Assembly (NCBI GenBank): GCA_040905665.1
Contig: JBBDRD010000044.1
Span: 17,071-81,070 of the forward strand
Direction: 5' to 3'
Length of the DNA stretch: 64,000 nucleotides
DNA from: DASVCN01 sp040905665
Lineage (GTDB): Bacteria; Deinococcota; Deinococci; Deinococcales; Trueperaceae
Shown here: piece by piece, positions 1-7,909 of the stretch
Layout: each line of letters opens with the position of its first letter
Position numbering within the stretch: position 1 is the stretch's first letter
Program-made: the position numbers and the translations under genes
Notes under the pieces: model-generated
What the model saw: the letters and a program-made list of their open reading frames with translations, nothing else
What the model was told of the DNA's origin: nothing
Database searches by the model: none

Positions 1-149
1 TTCTGAGCCTCCGTGACATCCACGCGATCGTCCAGTAACGAACCAGAGCGTCAAAGGCTCGATCAGAGAACAACGACAGCGAATAAAGACAGAGTGACGA
101 AGCAACTAAGAGTTAGAGCAAGGAACACAGCAAGGGAGACTTGGAAAAT

Positions 150-1808
150 ATGGCCAAAGAACTGATCTTCAAGGAAGATGCACGTCGCAGTCTAGAGCGT
201 GGCGTCAACGCCGTCGCCAACGCCGTGAAGGTGACCCTCGGGCCGCGTGGCCGTAACGTCGTGCTCGAGAAGAAGTTCGGCTCACCGACGATCACCAAGG
301 ACGGCGTCACCGTCGCCAAGGACATCGAGCTGAGCGATCACATGGAGAACATCGGCGCGAAGCTGCTCATCGAGATCGCGTCGAAGACCAACGACATCAC
401 CGGTGACGGCACCACTACGGCCACCGTGCTGGGCCAGGCCATCGTAAAAGAGGGCCTGCGTAACGTTGCCGCCGGCGCCAACCCGCTGGCAGTGAAGCGT
501 GGCATCGACAAGGCCGTCGAGGCCGCGGTCGAGTCCATCCGTGGCATGGCGGTCCCAGTGGAGGACTCCAAGTCGGTCGCCGAGGTCGCCTCCATTTCCG
601 CAAACGACCCCGCCGTCGGCCAGGTCATCTCCGAGGCGATGGACAAGGTTGGCCGTGACGGTGTCATCACCGTTGAGGAGTCGAAGTCGCTCGACACCGA
701 ACTGGACTTCGTCGAGGGCATGCAGTTCGACAAGGGCTACCTTAGCGCCTACTTCATTACCGACTCCGACGCGATGGAAGCCGTCCTCGAGGACGCCTAC
801 ATCCTCATCTTCGAGAAGAAGATCAGCGCGCTCAAGGATCTGCTTCCTGTGCTCGAGCAGGTTGCCCAGACCGGCAAGCCACTCCTGATCATCGCCGAGG
901 ACATCGAAGGTGAGGCCCTTGCCACGCTGGTCGTCAACAAGCTGCGCGGCACCCTCAACATCGCCGCGGTGAAGGCTCCCGGTTTCGGTGACCGTCGCAA
1001 GGAGATGCTCAAGGATATCGCCGCCGTTACCGGTGGTGAACTGGTCAGCGAAGAGCTCGGCCACAAACTCGAGAATGTCCGCATCCAGCAGCTCGGCCAG
1101 GCCAAGCGGGTTCGGATCTCGAAGGACGAGACCACTATCATCGAAGGTGGCGGCTCGACGGCCACTATCGAGGCGCGAGTCAAGTCCATTCGTAGCGAGA
1201 TCGAGAACACCGATTCGGATTACGCACGTGAGAAGCTCCAGGAGCGTCTCGCCAAGCTTTCCGGCGGCGTTGCAGTCATCCGTGTGGGTGCCGCTACCGA
1301 AACCGAACTCAAGGAGAAGAAGCACCGCTTCGAGGATGCCCTCTCGACTGCCCGCTCGGCCGTCGAGGAAGGAATCGTCGCCGGTGGTGGCGTAACGCTT
1401 ATCCACGCTGTCGAATCGGTGAAGAAGCTTGCCGAGACCCTGGTGGGCGACGAGCGCACCGGTGCTCAAATCCTCATGCGCGCCCTCGAAGAGCCGGCTC
1501 GGCAGATCGCCGCCAATGCCGGTGCCGAAGGCTCCGTGGTGGTCAACACCATCAAGGGACGCAATGACGGCAAGTTCGGCTACAACGCCGCTACCGACGA
1601 GTATGTCGACGACATGTTCGCGGCCGGCATCGTCGATCCTGCGAAGGTGACCCGCACGGCGCTGCAGAACGCCGCGTCGATCGGCGCACTCATGCTCACG
1701 ACCGAAGCTGTCATCGCCGACAAGCCCGAGCGGGAAGGCGCCGGCGCCGGTGGCGGCGGCGGCATGCCGGGCGGCGATATGGGCGGCATGGGAGGCATGG
1801 ACTTCTAA
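150..1808 (+). CDS. groL: 60 kDa chaperonin GroEL
   Basis: ATP-driven cytoplasmic chaperonin that folds client proteins inside a double ring, with GroES as lid. The 552-residue product has the usual length. It begins MAKELIF, carries the nucleotide-site stretch GDGTTTATVL near residue 86, and ends in a Gly-Gly-Met-rich tail (GGMGGMDF) typical of GroEL. An in-frame TTG lies at 141, but ATG at 150 is preferred: GGGAG at 134-138 is 11 nt before it and MAKE is the conserved N-terminus. No groES is visible in the 149 bases upstream, and I find no CIRCE inverted repeat, so HrcA control is not supported here. It converges on gpmI across a strong hairpin. Confidence 0.98.
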   Translation: MAKELIFKEDARRSLERGVNAVANAVKVTLGPRGRNVVLEKKFGSPTITKDGVTVAKDIELSDHMENIGAKLLIEIASKTNDITGDGTTTATVLGQAIVKEGLRNVAAGANPLAVKRGIDKAVEAAVESIRGMAVPVEDSKSVAEVASISANDPAVGQVISEAMDKVGRDGVITVEESKSLDTELDFVEGMQFDKGYLSAYFITDSDAMEAVLEDAYILIFEKKISALKDLLPVLEQVAQTGKPLLIIAEDIEGEALATLVVNKLRGTLNIAAVKAPGFGDRRKEMLKDIAAVTGGELVSEELGHKLENVRIQQLGQAKRVRISKDETTIIEGGGSTATIEARVKSIRSEIENTDSDYAREKLQERLAKLSGGVAVIRVGAATETELKEKKHRFEDALSTARSAVEEGIVAGGGVTLIHAVESVKKLAETLVGDERTGAQILMRALEEPARQIAANAGAEGSVVVNTIKGRNDGKFGYNAATDEYVDDMFAAGIVDPAKVTRTALQNAASIGALMLTTEAVIADKPEREGAGAGGGGGMPGGDMGGMGGMDF

Positions 1809-1847
1809 CCGGTCCAAGAATTTCTGTCCGAACAGTCCTGCAAGTCA

Positions 1848-1880
1848 ATCGCGGGGGGCCCCCCCCCCCCCCCCCGCGAT
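1848..1880. terminator. G/C homopolymer hairpin between convergent groL and gpmI
   Basis: Eleven-base arms (1848-1858 and 1870-1880, ATCGCGGGGGG and its exact complement) enclose a loop made only of C. Six G are followed directly by seventeen C (1853-1875). It lies 40 bp past the groL stop and 31 bp before the gpmI stop, so it could terminate from both sides. There is no adjacent T run. The homopolymer length may be an assembly or sequencing artefact. Confidence 0.55.
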
Positions 1881-1910
1881 CCGTGTTCACGCAGCGGTTC
1901 GACCGCCGGC

Positions 1911-3431
1911 TTAAATGAGCGAGCGGCCCGTCATCTCGGCCGGTATTTCCAAGCCGAGCAGTTCCAGAATGGTGGGAGTCACGTCGCCGAGCACGCCGTC
2001 TGGGCGCAAGTCCGCACCTCCTGCCCCTACGAGGATGCACGGAACAGGATTGGTGGTGTGGGCGGTATGGGGACGCCCTGCTTCGTCGAGCATCACCTCG
2101 GCGTTACCGTGATCGGCCAATATTATTGCCGCTCCACCCTTGGCAAGGACCGCCTCCACCACCTCACCCATACCGCCGTCGCTCGCCTCGCAGGCGCGGA
2201 TGGCGGCCGCGAGCACTCCGGTGTGTCCGACCATGTCCGGGTTGGCGTAGTTGATGAGGATGAAGTCGTCGTCGTCCTCACGAATCCGGCTGACCGTCGT
2301 TCGGGTGAGCTCGGCAGCGCTCATTTCCGGCTGGAGATCGTACGTCGTGACTTTCGGGGAGGGAATGAGCACGTGCTCCTCGGCGGGAAACGGCTCCTCA
2401 CGCTTGGCATTGAAGAAGTAGGTCACATGGGCGTACTTCTCGGTCTCGGCCGTGTGGTACTGGCGTAAACCGGCTTGTGCCACGACCTCGGCGAGGCTGG
2501 GCCGCAGTTCCGGTAGCGCGAACGCGTAGGGTGCCGCGAGCGAACGGTCGTACTGCATGAGCGAGGCGAAGTTGATGGTGGGTACGCTGCAGCGCTCGAA
2601 CTCCGACCACTCGGGACCGTTGAGCAGAGCGTAGGTGAGCTGGCGGGCGCGGTCGGCGCGGAAATTGAAGAAGATGACCGCGTCACCATCTGAGACACGG
2701 CCCACCGGCTCACCCGCGCGATCGACGAGAACCGTAGGCTCGATGAACTCATCGGTCTCGCCTCGCTCATACGCCATTTCCACAGCCGCCACAGAGCTTT
2801 CGGCTCGACGCGGGGCCTTCGCGCAAACTACGGCGTCGTAGGCCCGCTCCGTTCGCTCCCAACGGTTGTCACGGTCCATTGCGAAGTAACGTCCGCTTAC
2901 AGTGGCCACCCGAGCTCGCCCGTTCCCCCTAGCCAGCGCCGTCTGCAACTCCTGCAGGTAGCCCAGGCCACTCTGCGGCGGGGTGTCGCGCCCATCGGTA
3001 AAGGCGTGGATGAAGACCGGTCCGCTAAACTTGCTGCCGGCTAGCCGGAGCAGCGCCAGCAGGTGTTCGAGGTCGCTGTGGACGCCGCCGCGGCTCACCA
3101 AGCCCATCAGATGGAGGGCCTTGCCGCCCGCCATGGTTTCGTTCAGTACTCGGTTCTCGAAGAACTCTCGGCTGGCGATCTGACTCTCAATCAGGGTAAG
3201 ACTCTGCATCACTACTCGGCCGGCGCCCAAGTTCATGTGCCCGACCTCCGAGTTGCCTATCTGACCTGCCGGCAAGCCCACTGCTTTACCCGAAGCCTGC
3301 AGGCTGGTGTGCGGCCGTTCCTGCCAATAACGATCGAAGTTTGGGGTGGAGGCTAGGTGTACCGCGTTGCCTGGGCCCGCTGGGGCCAGGCCGAAGCCGT
3401 CGAGAATGATCAGCGCTACTGGTCTCGTCAT
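1911..3431 (-). CDS. gpmI: 2,3-bisphosphoglycerate-independent phosphoglycerate mutase
   Basis: Interconverts 3- and 2-phosphoglycerate in glycolysis and gluconeogenesis with two Mn ions and a phosphoserine intermediate. The 506-residue length is normal. Visible motifs are the N-terminal metal site ILDGFGL, the catalytic serine in GNSEVGHMNLGAG (Ser61), TDGRDTPP, the substrate-binding GRYFAMDRDNRWER, and the C-terminal metal ligands in MVGHTG and DHGNAEVM. The ATG at 3431 is preceded by GAGG five bases away, so this gene is translated from a Shine-Dalgarno site. It is the last gene of a leftward recF-DUF721-gpmI series, separated from DUF721 by a 15-bp tandem repeat array. Confidence 0.97.
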   Translation of the reverse strand: MTRPVALIILDGFGLAPAGPGNAVHLASTPNFDRYWQERPHTSLQASGKAVGLPAGQIGNSEVGHMNLGAGRVVMQSLTLIESQIASREFFENRVLNETMAGGKALHLMGLVSRGGVHSDLEHLLALLRLAGSKFSGPVFIHAFTDGRDTPPQSGLGYLQELQTALARGNGRARVATVSGRYFAMDRDNRWERTERAYDAVVCAKAPRRAESSVAAVEMAYERGETDEFIEPTVLVDRAGEPVGRVSDGDAVIFFNFRADRARQLTYALLNGPEWSEFERCSVPTINFASLMQYDRSLAAPYAFALPELRPSLAEVVAQAGLRQYHTAETEKYAHVTYFFNAKREEPFPAEEHVLIPSPKVTTYDLQPEMSAAELTRTTVSRIREDDDDFILINYANPDMVGHTGVLAAAIRACEASDGGMGEVVEAVLAKGGAAIILADHGNAEVMLDEAGRPHTAHTTNPVPCILVGAGGADLRPDGVLGDVTPTILELLGLEIPAEMTGRSLI

Positions 3432-3480
3432 TTCTACCTCACGTGACTCCCCGTGCGGGCCGGCCCCCCTGCCCGGCCGC

Positions 3481-3555
3481 GCAAACGATCATTGCGCGCA
3501 CGATCATTGCGCAAACTATCATTGCGCGCACGATCATTGCGCGCACGACCATTGC
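3481..3555. repeat. Five tandem 15-bp repeats
   Basis: Five adjacent 15-base units with consensus GCGCACGATCATTGC; units 2 and 4 are identical and the others differ at one to three positions. A degenerate start of a sixth unit follows. The array starts 29 bp past the DUF721 stop in the co-directional spacer to gpmI. Because 15 is a multiple of three, it reads as a pentapeptide repeat in open frames, but no gene is supported there. Confidence 0.9.
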
Positions 3556-3584
3556 TCAAACCAATCCAGCCTAGCAGGTCTCTC

Positions 3585-4427
3585 TCAGCTCCAGTGCCCC
3601 AGCACCCGCGCCACCCGCGTGGGCAAAGTAGCGAGGTCGCTGTCGACTAGCTGTTCCGGGTGCTTGTCAAGGCGCAGCGCCAAGAAGCAGCGCGCCACCG
3701 TCTCCAGTTGCGGCCGCAGCCCAACGTCGGCCAGCACCTGCGGAAGCAGTTCCCGTAAGGTCGCCTCTAGGTCCTGTGCCGCCAGCATCACGGCGACTGC
3801 CCGCTGGTCCTCCGAGAGAAATAGGGTATCGGCAGTGGGGTCTACCGCCAACTTTAGGGCGGCGCTTTGGACCTGTGTTGCAGCGGCATAGCGCCGGCAG
3901 GTGCTGCACAACCCCGGTTCAGGAGCGAGTGCGTCGCAGATGGGGCAGCTCGCCCATCCTTCCGCCTTGCGTCGGGCGCGATACGCCAGCATCGAATGCG
4001 CCGCCTGCATGGCCGGCTGGGATAGCTCCTCAGGCAGCTCCAGCTCCCCCAGGGCCCGGGTGAGCTTAGACAGGTGGTGGGGATCGACTGGTGCGGGCGC
4101 CTCACTTACCGCCTCCGGCTCCTCCTGCTCTATCCGCCTGCCGGTCTGGAAGCGGATATCGCGCACCTCTCGTGCTCCGAACTTGCCCTGGAACACGTCG
4201 AGGAACCGTTTGCGCTGCAGGGTCAGGTGCATGGCCGTCTCGGAGTCGGGCACATCGATGAAAAGTACGCCTTCGACCAGGTTACGCGCCCGAGTGAACC
4301 GAGCCAGGTGACTGCCGGCCACCTGCGGCCACAGCAGCACCGCCTGAGCACGCTTGAGGGAACGCTTCATGCCGCCACGGCGGAAGACCTCGGCCAGCAG
4401 CTCGGAGACGTGCGTGTCGCTAGCCAT
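3585..4427 (-). CDS. DUF721/DciA-like protein with C-terminal zinc-ribbon motif
   Basis: 280 residues. The first ~95 residues resemble the DUF721 (DciA) fold: HVSELLAEVFRRGGMKRSLKRAQAVLLWPQVAG is split here across the helix and the conserved W-P-x-V-x-G (LLWPQVAG, 31-38), followed by the VLFIDVPDS strand. DciA is the ancestral loader of the replicative helicase and is often beside recF, as here: the start overlaps the recF end by 8 bp. Residues 161-177 contain two CxxC pairs (CPIC, CSTC), a likely zinc ribbon absent from short DciA proteins. The rest (180-280) is helical and unrecognised. Role in helicase loading is inferred from domain and neighbour only. Confidence 0.75.
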   Translation of the reverse strand: MASDTHVSELLAEVFRRGGMKRSLKRAQAVLLWPQVAGSHLARFTRARNLVEGVLFIDVPDSETAMHLTLQRKRFLDVFQGKFGAREVRDIRFQTGRRIEQEEPEAVSEAPAPVDPHHLSKLTRALGELELPEELSQPAMQAAHSMLAYRARRKAEGWASCPICDALAPEPGLCSTCRRYAAATQVQSAALKLAVDPTADTLFLSEDQRAVAVMLAAQDLEATLRELLPQVLADVGLRPQLETVARCFLALRLDKHPEQLVDSDLATLPTRVARVLGHWS

Positions 4428-5463
4428 GCTCCACCACCCCGCCCTCGATGCGCATTATGTGGTCGTACTCGTGAGGTGGCTCGGTACCGGTCACCAGGGC
4501 CTGATTCGCGTTCCGCACGAGACGCAGCAAGAACTCACGGCGCGACGTATCGAGTTCGGCGCTAAAGTCATCGAGGAGTAGAACCGGCGACTCCTCGTGG
4601 CGCTGCTCCAGAAGACGAAACTCCGCGACCCGCAGAGCCAATGCGGCGGTACGGGCTTCGCCGCGCGAGGCGTAAGCCTGAGCGCTGTGCCCTCCCAGTT
4701 CGATGCCCAGATCGCTGCGGTGAGGACCAACCGCGGTGACACCACGGGAACGTTCCTCAGCCCGACCGGAAAGCAAGGCGTCCCCCAACGATCCGGTCCA
4801 GGAGCGTTTTAGGGACACCTCTAAAGTCGCCCCACTTCCCGCTATCGATTGGTACGCGGCCGCTGCCAGCTCGGTAACCCGTTTGATCGCCCGCTCGCGC
4901 AGACCGTCTATTTCCTGGCCGAACTCAACGAACCTCTCGCTCCATACATCGACATCGGCGTCCCCCAAGCCGGCTCGCAGCGCGGCATTGCGCTGCTCCA
5001 ACACTCGTGCGAAGGCGCGCGACACTACTGAGTAGCGGGGCGACAAGCGGCCCAGGAGCGAATCGAGGTAGGCCCGCCGGAGTGAGGGGGAGCCGTGAAC
5101 CAGGTCCGCATCCTCCGGGGTAATGAGCACTGCAGCGCTTATTCGTGAGATGTCGATGACCCTGACCGATTGGCCGTCCAGTCTGAGGCTCTTGCGGCCC
5201 GGGCTCAAACCCACCTCGATGCTGCTCGAGCCGTCGTCATGATCCAACTGCGCACCTACGAAGCCCTGCTCCTCGCCGATCCGCACGTTCTCGGCTATCT
5301 TGCCGCCGGGTAATTCACCGGTGAGGCCCAGATAGCAGGCCTCCAGCAGGTTGGACTTGCCCGCGCCGTTGCTCCCGGCAATTGCGGTAAGACCGGCGCA
5401 CGGCTCTAGCTTGGGCGTGCTCAGGTTACGGAAATTGAGCTGCGTGAGGCTGCGCAGGACCAC
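4420..5463 (-). CDS. recF: DNA replication and repair protein RecF
   Basis: SMC-like ATPase that, with RecO and RecR, helps load RecA at gapped DNA. The 347-residue length fits the family. It has Walker A GSNGAGKSN near residue 30, the ABC signature region around YASRGEARTAALALR, and Walker B PVLLLDDFSAELDTSRR. The start is GTG at 5463, five bases after a TACACT box with no Shine-Dalgarno, so the message is probably leaderless. It is divergent from sufS, whose own start lies just 118 bp away and has the same box. DUF721 follows with overlapping frames. Confidence 0.95.
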   Translation of the reverse strand: MVLRSLTQLNFRNLSTPKLEPCAGLTAIAGSNGAGKSNLLEACYLGLTGELPGGKIAENVRIGEEQGFVGAQLDHDDGSSSIEVGLSPGRKSLRLDGQSVRVIDISRISAAVLITPEDADLVHGSPSLRRAYLDSLLGRLSPRYSVVSRAFARVLEQRNAALRAGLGDADVDVWSERFVEFGQEIDGLRERAIKRVTELAAAAYQSIAGSGATLEVSLKRSWTGSLGDALLSGRAEERSRGVTAVGPHRSDLGIELGGHSAQAYASRGEARTAALALRVAEFRLLEQRHEESPVLLLDDFSAELDTSRREFLLRLVRNANQALVTGTEPPHEYDHIMRIEGGVVEHG

Positions 5464-5468
5464 AAGTC

Positions 5469-5474
5469 AGTGTA
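5469..5474 (-). promoter_or_regulatory. Candidate leaderless -10 box of recF
   Basis: TACACT on the minus strand, five bases before the GTG start of recF, with no ribosome-binding site between. The spacing would place the transcription start at or next to the start codon. I see no convincing -35 hexamer. Confidence 0.5.
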
Positions 5475-5568
5475 CCGTCCCTCTGCGAAACAGGCCCGTC
5501 CGGACGGCAGTAACCGAGCAGGTGCGGGCAATGGTCTACACGCTTCTCGGAATGATTCCGACAGGTGA

Positions 5569-5574
5569 TACACT
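5569..5574 (+). promoter_or_regulatory. Candidate leaderless -10 box of sufS
   Basis: TACACT, seven bases before the sufS ATG, without a Shine-Dalgarno. It is the divergent partner of the identical box in front of recF. Confidence 0.5.
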
Positions 5575-5581
5575 TCAAACC

Positions 5582-6817
5582 ATGACTCAGCTCGACAGCG
5601 CCCGGCTGCGAAGTGACTTTCCCATCCTGGAGCGGGAAATCAATGGCCACCCGCTGGTCTACTTCGACAACGCAGCCTCTTCACAAAAGCCACGACAGGT
5701 GGTCGAGGCGATGGTGGACTATTACTACCGAAGCCACGCCAACGTACACCGTGGAGCGCACACGCTGGCGGTCGAGGCGAGCGAACTGTACGAGGCGGCG
5801 CGACTGAAGGTGGCTCGCTTCATCAACGCCCCCGATGCCGCCTCCCTTATCTTCACGCGCAATACGACCGAAGCGATAAACCTGGTGGCCGACAGCTGGG
5901 GGCGACACAACCTGGGGCCAGGCGACGAGGTAGTCATCGGCGTGGCCGAACACCACGCCAACCTGGTTCCCTGGCAGAGGGTGGTGGCAGAAAGAGGCGC
6001 ACGGTTGCGGGCGGTACCGCTGACAGGTGACCACCGCTTCGACATGAGCGCCTACCGTGCCCTGTTGAGCGAGAAGACCAGACTGGTCGCGACATGGCAC
6101 ATGAGCAACATGTTGGGTGGAATCAACCCGGTCGCCGAGATCGCCAAGTTGGCGCATGAGGTGGGGGCGTTGGTACTGGTCGATGGTGCTCAGGCCGCAC
6201 CGCACATGCCTGTCGACGTCCAGGCTTTGGGGGCCGATTTCTATGCCCTGAGTGGACACAAGATGTGTGGCCCCACCGGCGCGGGGGCGTTGTGGGGTAA
6301 GGCGGATATCCTTCGTGAAATGCCGCCCTTTCTAAGCGGTGGATCGATGATCCGGCGCGTGGAGATCGAAGGAAGCAGCTATGCCGATATTCCCATGCGA
6401 TTCGAGGCCGGCACCCCTAACATTGCCGAAGCGGTGGGCATGGGAGCCGCCGTCGACTATCTCGAGGCGATCGGCATGGACCGGATTTTTGAGCATGACC
6501 AGGCGCTGCTCCGCTACGCACTCGCCAAGCTACGCGAACTCGACGGCGTGGTCCTCTATGGGCCCCAGGGAGAGGATCGCGGGGGAATAATCGCGTTCAA
6601 CGTCGAGGGCGCGCATCCACACGACATCGCGTCCGTCCTCGATCAGGAGGGGATTGCGATACGTGCCGGCCACCACTGCGCGCAGCCACTCATTCGCGCG
6701 ATAGGAACCCAAGCTACCGCCCGCGCCAGCTTCTACTTCTACAACACGGAAGAAGAGATCGACCGATTCGTGGAGGCGGTCGTGAAGTCGCGCGATTTCT
6801 TCGGGGCTTTCGGCTGA
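5582..6817 (+). CDS. sufS: Cysteine desulfurase SufS
   Basis: PLP enzyme that removes sulfur from cysteine for iron-sulfur cluster assembly, working with SufU next door. 411 residues, normal for class II desulfurases. The PLP lysine is in SGHKMCGPTG, PLP-contact residues in TRNTTEAINLVA and AEHHANLVPW, and the catalytic cysteine in IRAGHHCAQPL near the C-terminus. The open frame runs 77 codons further upstream across recF, but ATG 5582 gives the conserved N-terminus (LRSDFPILEREINGHPLVYFDNAA, in two halves) and follows a TACACT box by seven bases. sufU follows after a spacer built of 15-bp repeats; the sufBCD genes are not in the window. Confidence 0.97.
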   Translation: MTQLDSARLRSDFPILEREINGHPLVYFDNAASSQKPRQVVEAMVDYYYRSHANVHRGAHTLAVEASELYEAARLKVARFINAPDAASLIFTRNTTEAINLVADSWGRHNLGPGDEVVIGVAEHHANLVPWQRVVAERGARLRAVPLTGDHRFDMSAYRALLSEKTRLVATWHMSNMLGGINPVAEIAKLAHEVGALVLVDGAQAAPHMPVDVQALGADFYALSGHKMCGPTGAGALWGKADILREMPPFLSGGSMIRRVEIEGSSYADIPMRFEAGTPNIAEAVGMGAAVDYLEAIGMDRIFEHDQALLRYALAKLRELDGVVLYGPQGEDRGGIIAFNVEGAHPHDIASVLDQEGIAIRAGHHCAQPLIRAIGTQATARASFYFYNTEEEIDRFVEAVVKSRDFFGAFG

Positions 6818-6922
6818 GGACACCGCTCATTCGGATACCGCTCATTCGGATACCGCTCACTCTCACTTAAGTAACGTTCGCTTGAGTACCACTCGGTTAA
6901 GTACCACTCGGTCAAGTACGAA
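6818..6922. repeat. Seven-unit 15-bp tandem array filling the sufS-sufU spacer
   Basis: Counting from the base after the sufS stop, the spacer divides into seven 15-base units. Units 1-3 are near-identical (GGATACCGCTCATTC); units 4-7 form a second related family (TCGGTTAAGTACCAC). After the last unit only ten bases remain before the sufU ATG, and they hold its GAGGA ribosome-binding site. Confidence 0.85.
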
Positions 6923-6932
6923 GAGGAAAACC

Positions 6933-7376
6933 ATGTCGCTGCTCGACACGCTTTACAAGGAGATAATCCTCGACCATTACAAGCGCCCGCGCAACCATGG
7001 CGAACTCGACCCACACACGGTGCGGCACGAGGGCCTCAACCCGTCGTGCGGTGATGAACTCGAGCTCTACCTGCTCGTCGAAGGGGAAACCGTGCGCGCG
7101 GTGAAGTTCGTGGGTCAAGGGTGCGCCATTAGCCAGGCCTCGGCAAGCATGATGACGCAAGCACTAAAGGGTTTATCCGTGGAGGGGGCGAAAGCGCTGG
7201 CCGGCGACTTCAAGAACATGATCCATGGGCAGGAGCCCAGCGAGAGCCTGGGCGACCTCAAACTACTCCAGGGGATCAGCAAACTGCACGCCCGCGTGAA
7301 ATGCGCGACCCTCCCCTGGGTCACCCTCACCGAGGCCTTGGACAGCCCCGAGGTGGCCACGCAGCAGCAGGAATAA
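6933..7376 (+). CDS. sufU: Iron-sulfur assembly sulfurtransferase/scaffold SufU
   Basis: Zinc-dependent partner of SufS that accepts persulfide sulfur in Fe-S assembly. 147 residues, normal length. The three metal/sulfur cysteines are in NPSCGD, GQGCAIS and KCATLPW, and the typical N-terminus LDTLYKEIILDHYKRPRN is present. ATG 6933 is chosen over an upstream TTG/ATG-like extension because GAGGA precedes it and the extension is encoded by the 15-bp repeats. It converges on the DivIVA-like gene with only 14 bp between, and no terminator is evident. Confidence 0.95.
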   Translation: MSLLDTLYKEIILDHYKRPRNHGELDPHTVRHEGLNPSCGDELELYLLVEGETVRAVKFVGQGCAISQASASMMTQALKGLSVEGAKALAGDFKNMIHGQEPSESLGDLKLLQGISKLHARVKCATLPWVTLTEALDSPEVATQQQE

Positions 7377-7390
7377 TTGCAGGCTTGGCG

Positions 7391-7909
7391 CTACTTGCTC
7401 TCGGTCGTCGCTGCCGGCGTTTGCGGCCGCGCGGCTCCCGCACCGTCCGGGTTCGTGCTACGCCTCGCCTCGGGTTGATCGAGTGTGCGATCGTAGGCCC
7501 GCAACAGCCCGCGGAACTGCTCGCGAAAGAGCTGCTGCTCTCGCTCCAGCCGGGACAGCTCCGCCCTCGTAGAGCGCAACCTGGTTTCGGCTTCGCGCAG
7601 CATGTTGGTGCGCTGGCCGTCCGCTTCACGAAGTATCAGCGACGCCTCGTGCTTGGCGTTCTCCTTGATCTCGTTGGCAATTCGCTCGGCGGCGATCACG
7701 GCCCGCTTGAGCTCCACTTCGCCCACCTGCAGCTCTTCGATCCGTCCGTCACGCTTCTTCAACTCGTCACGGAGAGACTGGTTGTCCCGCAGGGTCTCCT
7801 CCAACTGCTCCGACACCCGCTCCAGGAACTCCCGCACCTGGCGCTTGCCGAAGCCGCCAACCGAAGTCGTGAACTCCATGTGTTCGATATCGAGTGGACT
7901 CAGTTTCAC
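7391..7909 (-). CDS. DivIVA-domain coiled-coil protein
   Basis: 172 residues. The N-terminal LSPLDIEHMEF and GFGKRQVREFLERV match the DivIVA membrane-binding domain, followed by a long coiled coil (about residues 30-140, heptads rich in E, R and L) and a disordered Pro/Ala/Thr tail. DivIVA proteins mark curved membrane and septa and organise division or the cell pole. The start overlaps the yggS stop by four bases (ATGA), a coupling also seen in other bacteria where yggS lies among division genes. Family assignment is good; the exact cellular role is inferred. Confidence 0.85.
   Translation of the reverse strand: MKLSPLDIEHMEFTTSVGGFGKRQVREFLERVSEQLEETLRDNQSLRDELKKRDGRIEELQVGEVELKRAVIAAERIANEIKENAKHEASLILREADGQRTNMLREAETRLRSTRAELSRLEREQQLFREQFRGLLRAYDRTLDQPEARRSTNPDGAGAARPQTPAATTESK

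Noticed and set aside
1..6. TTC-TGA at the left edge as the end of groES
   Set aside because: Two codons are not enough to support a gene; only position relative to groL suggests it.
1..149. CIRCE operator upstream of groL
   Set aside because: The TTAGCACTC-N9-GAGTGCTAA inverted repeat is not present.
282..1817. 511-residue open frame antisense to groL
   Set aside because: A shadow of GC-rich codon use in groL; no family motif and no own start signals.
3481..3555. CRISPR array
   Set aside because: Units are 15 bp and directly adjacent with no spacers; no cas genes are present.
3346..3891. Open frame with repeated His/Cys pentapeptides (HDHCA) resembling a metal-binding repeat
   Set aside because: It is the 15-bp array read in one frame, flanked by antisense gpmI and DUF721 sequence. 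No ribosome-binding site and no independent support.
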